DNA of 64,000 nucleotides from Sphingobacterium sp. PCS056. Lineage in GTDB: Bacteria > Bacteroidota > Bacteroidia > Sphingobacteriales > Sphingobacteriaceae. The stretch spans positions 1,426,001 through 1,490,000 of the forward strand of contig NZ_CP096883.1 of NCBI RefSeq assembly GCF_023273895.1. The letters run 5' to 3'. Numbering within the stretch: the first letter of the stretch is position 1; every line of letters starts with the position of its first letter. Shown one piece after another: positions 63,480 through 64,000 of this stretch. The notes beneath the pieces are model-generated. The model ran no database searches, was not told the origin of the DNA, and saw nothing but the letters and a program-made list of their open reading frames with translations. Made by a program: the position numbers and the translations under genes.

Positions 63480-64000
63480 ATGCGTTTTTTTAATACTTAT
63501 TTTAAAAAATCATGTCTACTGGCCACTGTGGCTTTAAGTTTTGCAGCCTGTAAAAATTCTTCTGATCATCCGGCTCCAGAAGAGATCGCGAAAGACTGGA
63601 AGTATGGTGTAACCATACAGGTGGAAGCAGCTGGTGAAAAGCACGATTATATTTTACCTGTAGAGGACCTGGTGAAAGAGGGGTCGGTATCGCCTGTCGG
63701 GTTTGGTATTGATGTCACGGGGAAAATAGACCAGACATATGGTGTGCGGGAGGGATCCAATATTTTTATAACGGATGGAAACGCTGTTTTTAAATATTCG
63801 GTTGCAACGGGTGATATCGTTGAAAAAGGAAATGCGGTGGTGTCTAATCCGGGAAACTATTTAGGGATGATGAAATCCGCATTTATGGATGGCCGTTTAA
63901 ACTTTATCAATTGGGCGGCTCAATATAATGCGTCAACGGAAGCTATTGATAAGCGCTTATTTATTATCGATACAGCAACGATGATCGTGAAGGGCGAATC
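63480..64000 (+). CDS. DUF4374-type lipoprotein, N-terminal part
   Basis: Starts at ATG 63480 and runs off the window; about 173 codons are visible. Lipobox ALSFAACKNSSD. The following sequence (YGVTIQVEAAGEKHDYILPV, GSNIFITDGNAVFKYSVATG) fits the repeated strands of DUF4374 proteins, which form a beta-propeller-like surface protein next to TonB receptors in Bacteroidota iron uptake. It is probably co-transcribed with the receptor 25 bp upstream. Confidence 0.75.
   Translation, partial: MRFFNTYFKKSCLLATVALSFAACKNSSDHPAPEEIAKDWKYGVTIQVEAAGEKHDYILPVEDLVKEGSVSPVGFGIDVTGKIDQTYGVREGSNIFITDGNAVFKYSVATGDIVEKGNAVVSNPGNYLGMMKSAFMDGRLNFINWAAQYNASTEAIDKRLFIIDTATMIVKGE

Overview
The window looks like chromosomal DNA of a Bacteroidota member of the family Sphingobacteriaceae, most likely Sphingobacterium or a close relative. 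Reasons: several SusC/SusD outer-membrane pairs, two of them led by an ECF sigma factor and a FecR-type anti-sigma factor; type IX secretion/gliding proteins GldL and GldM; a LytTR two-component pair; TTTG / TAnnTTTG promoters; and low-GC DNA. The genus is an inference from gene content, since no rRNA gene is present.

Layout. 1-3.7 kb: end of a SusC gene and its SusD partner. 3.7-5 kb: a small exported protein and a Crp/Fnr regulator on the minus strand. 5.2-7.3 kb: a nitric-oxide defence unit (small ORF, Rrf2/NsrR-like regulator, flavohaemoglobin) with two matching palindromes. 7.4-8.3 kb: an Rpn-type PD-(D/E)XK nuclease. 9.5-18.5 kb, minus strand: a fucose-directed utilisation locus (sigma, FecR, SusC, SusD, GH29 fucosidase). 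18.8-23 kb, minus strand: gldM, gldL and a RemB-like barrel gene. 23-25.7 kb: gene remnants plus a dense cluster of DnaA-box-like sequences, a candidate replication origin. 25.7-28.1 kb: LytS-like kinase, LytTR regulator and an HTH protein, followed by a strikingly regular 21-bp repeat array. 28.8-30.4 kb: remnants of an Rpn gene and a SusD gene. 30.7-35.1 kb: a three-gene type I secretion-like exporter (ABC, HlyD, TolC). 35-37.4 kb: a lipoprotein, a microsatellite and remnants. 37.5-45 kb: NamZ-type muramidase, a TonB-type barrel protein, a GH20 remnant and a GH2 enzyme. 45.4-47.4 kb: a second 21-bp array and a four-gene cassette (FN3 protein, DUF5675, two small proteins). 47.4-49.8 kb: a nucleotidyltransferase remnant and a PAS histidine kinase. 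50.2-57.3 kb: a second complete sigma/FecR/SusC/SusD set. 57.4-59.9 kb: a DNA-binding-like protein and a fasciclin lipoprotein. 60.2-64 kb: an ECF sigma factor, a TonB receptor and the start of a DUF4374 lipoprotein.

How it works together. Most intact genes serve capture and degradation of glycans or other ligands at the outer membrane, with two cell-surface-signalling sigma/anti-sigma circuits. The intergenic DNA is unusual. It holds truncated copies of genes that also occur intact in this window (crp, namZ, rpn, the TonB receptor, susD, DUF5675), dispersed non-coding repeats, and two arrays with an exact 21-bp period. Intact genes are mostly minus strand from 9.5 to 23 kb and mostly plus strand from 25.7 to 57 kb, diverging around the DnaA-box cluster at 24.9-25.14 kb. 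The strongest leads are that origin candidate, the 21-bp array beside the HTH gene, the three-source mosaic at 23.7-24.26 kb, and the paired palindromes of the nitric-oxide unit.
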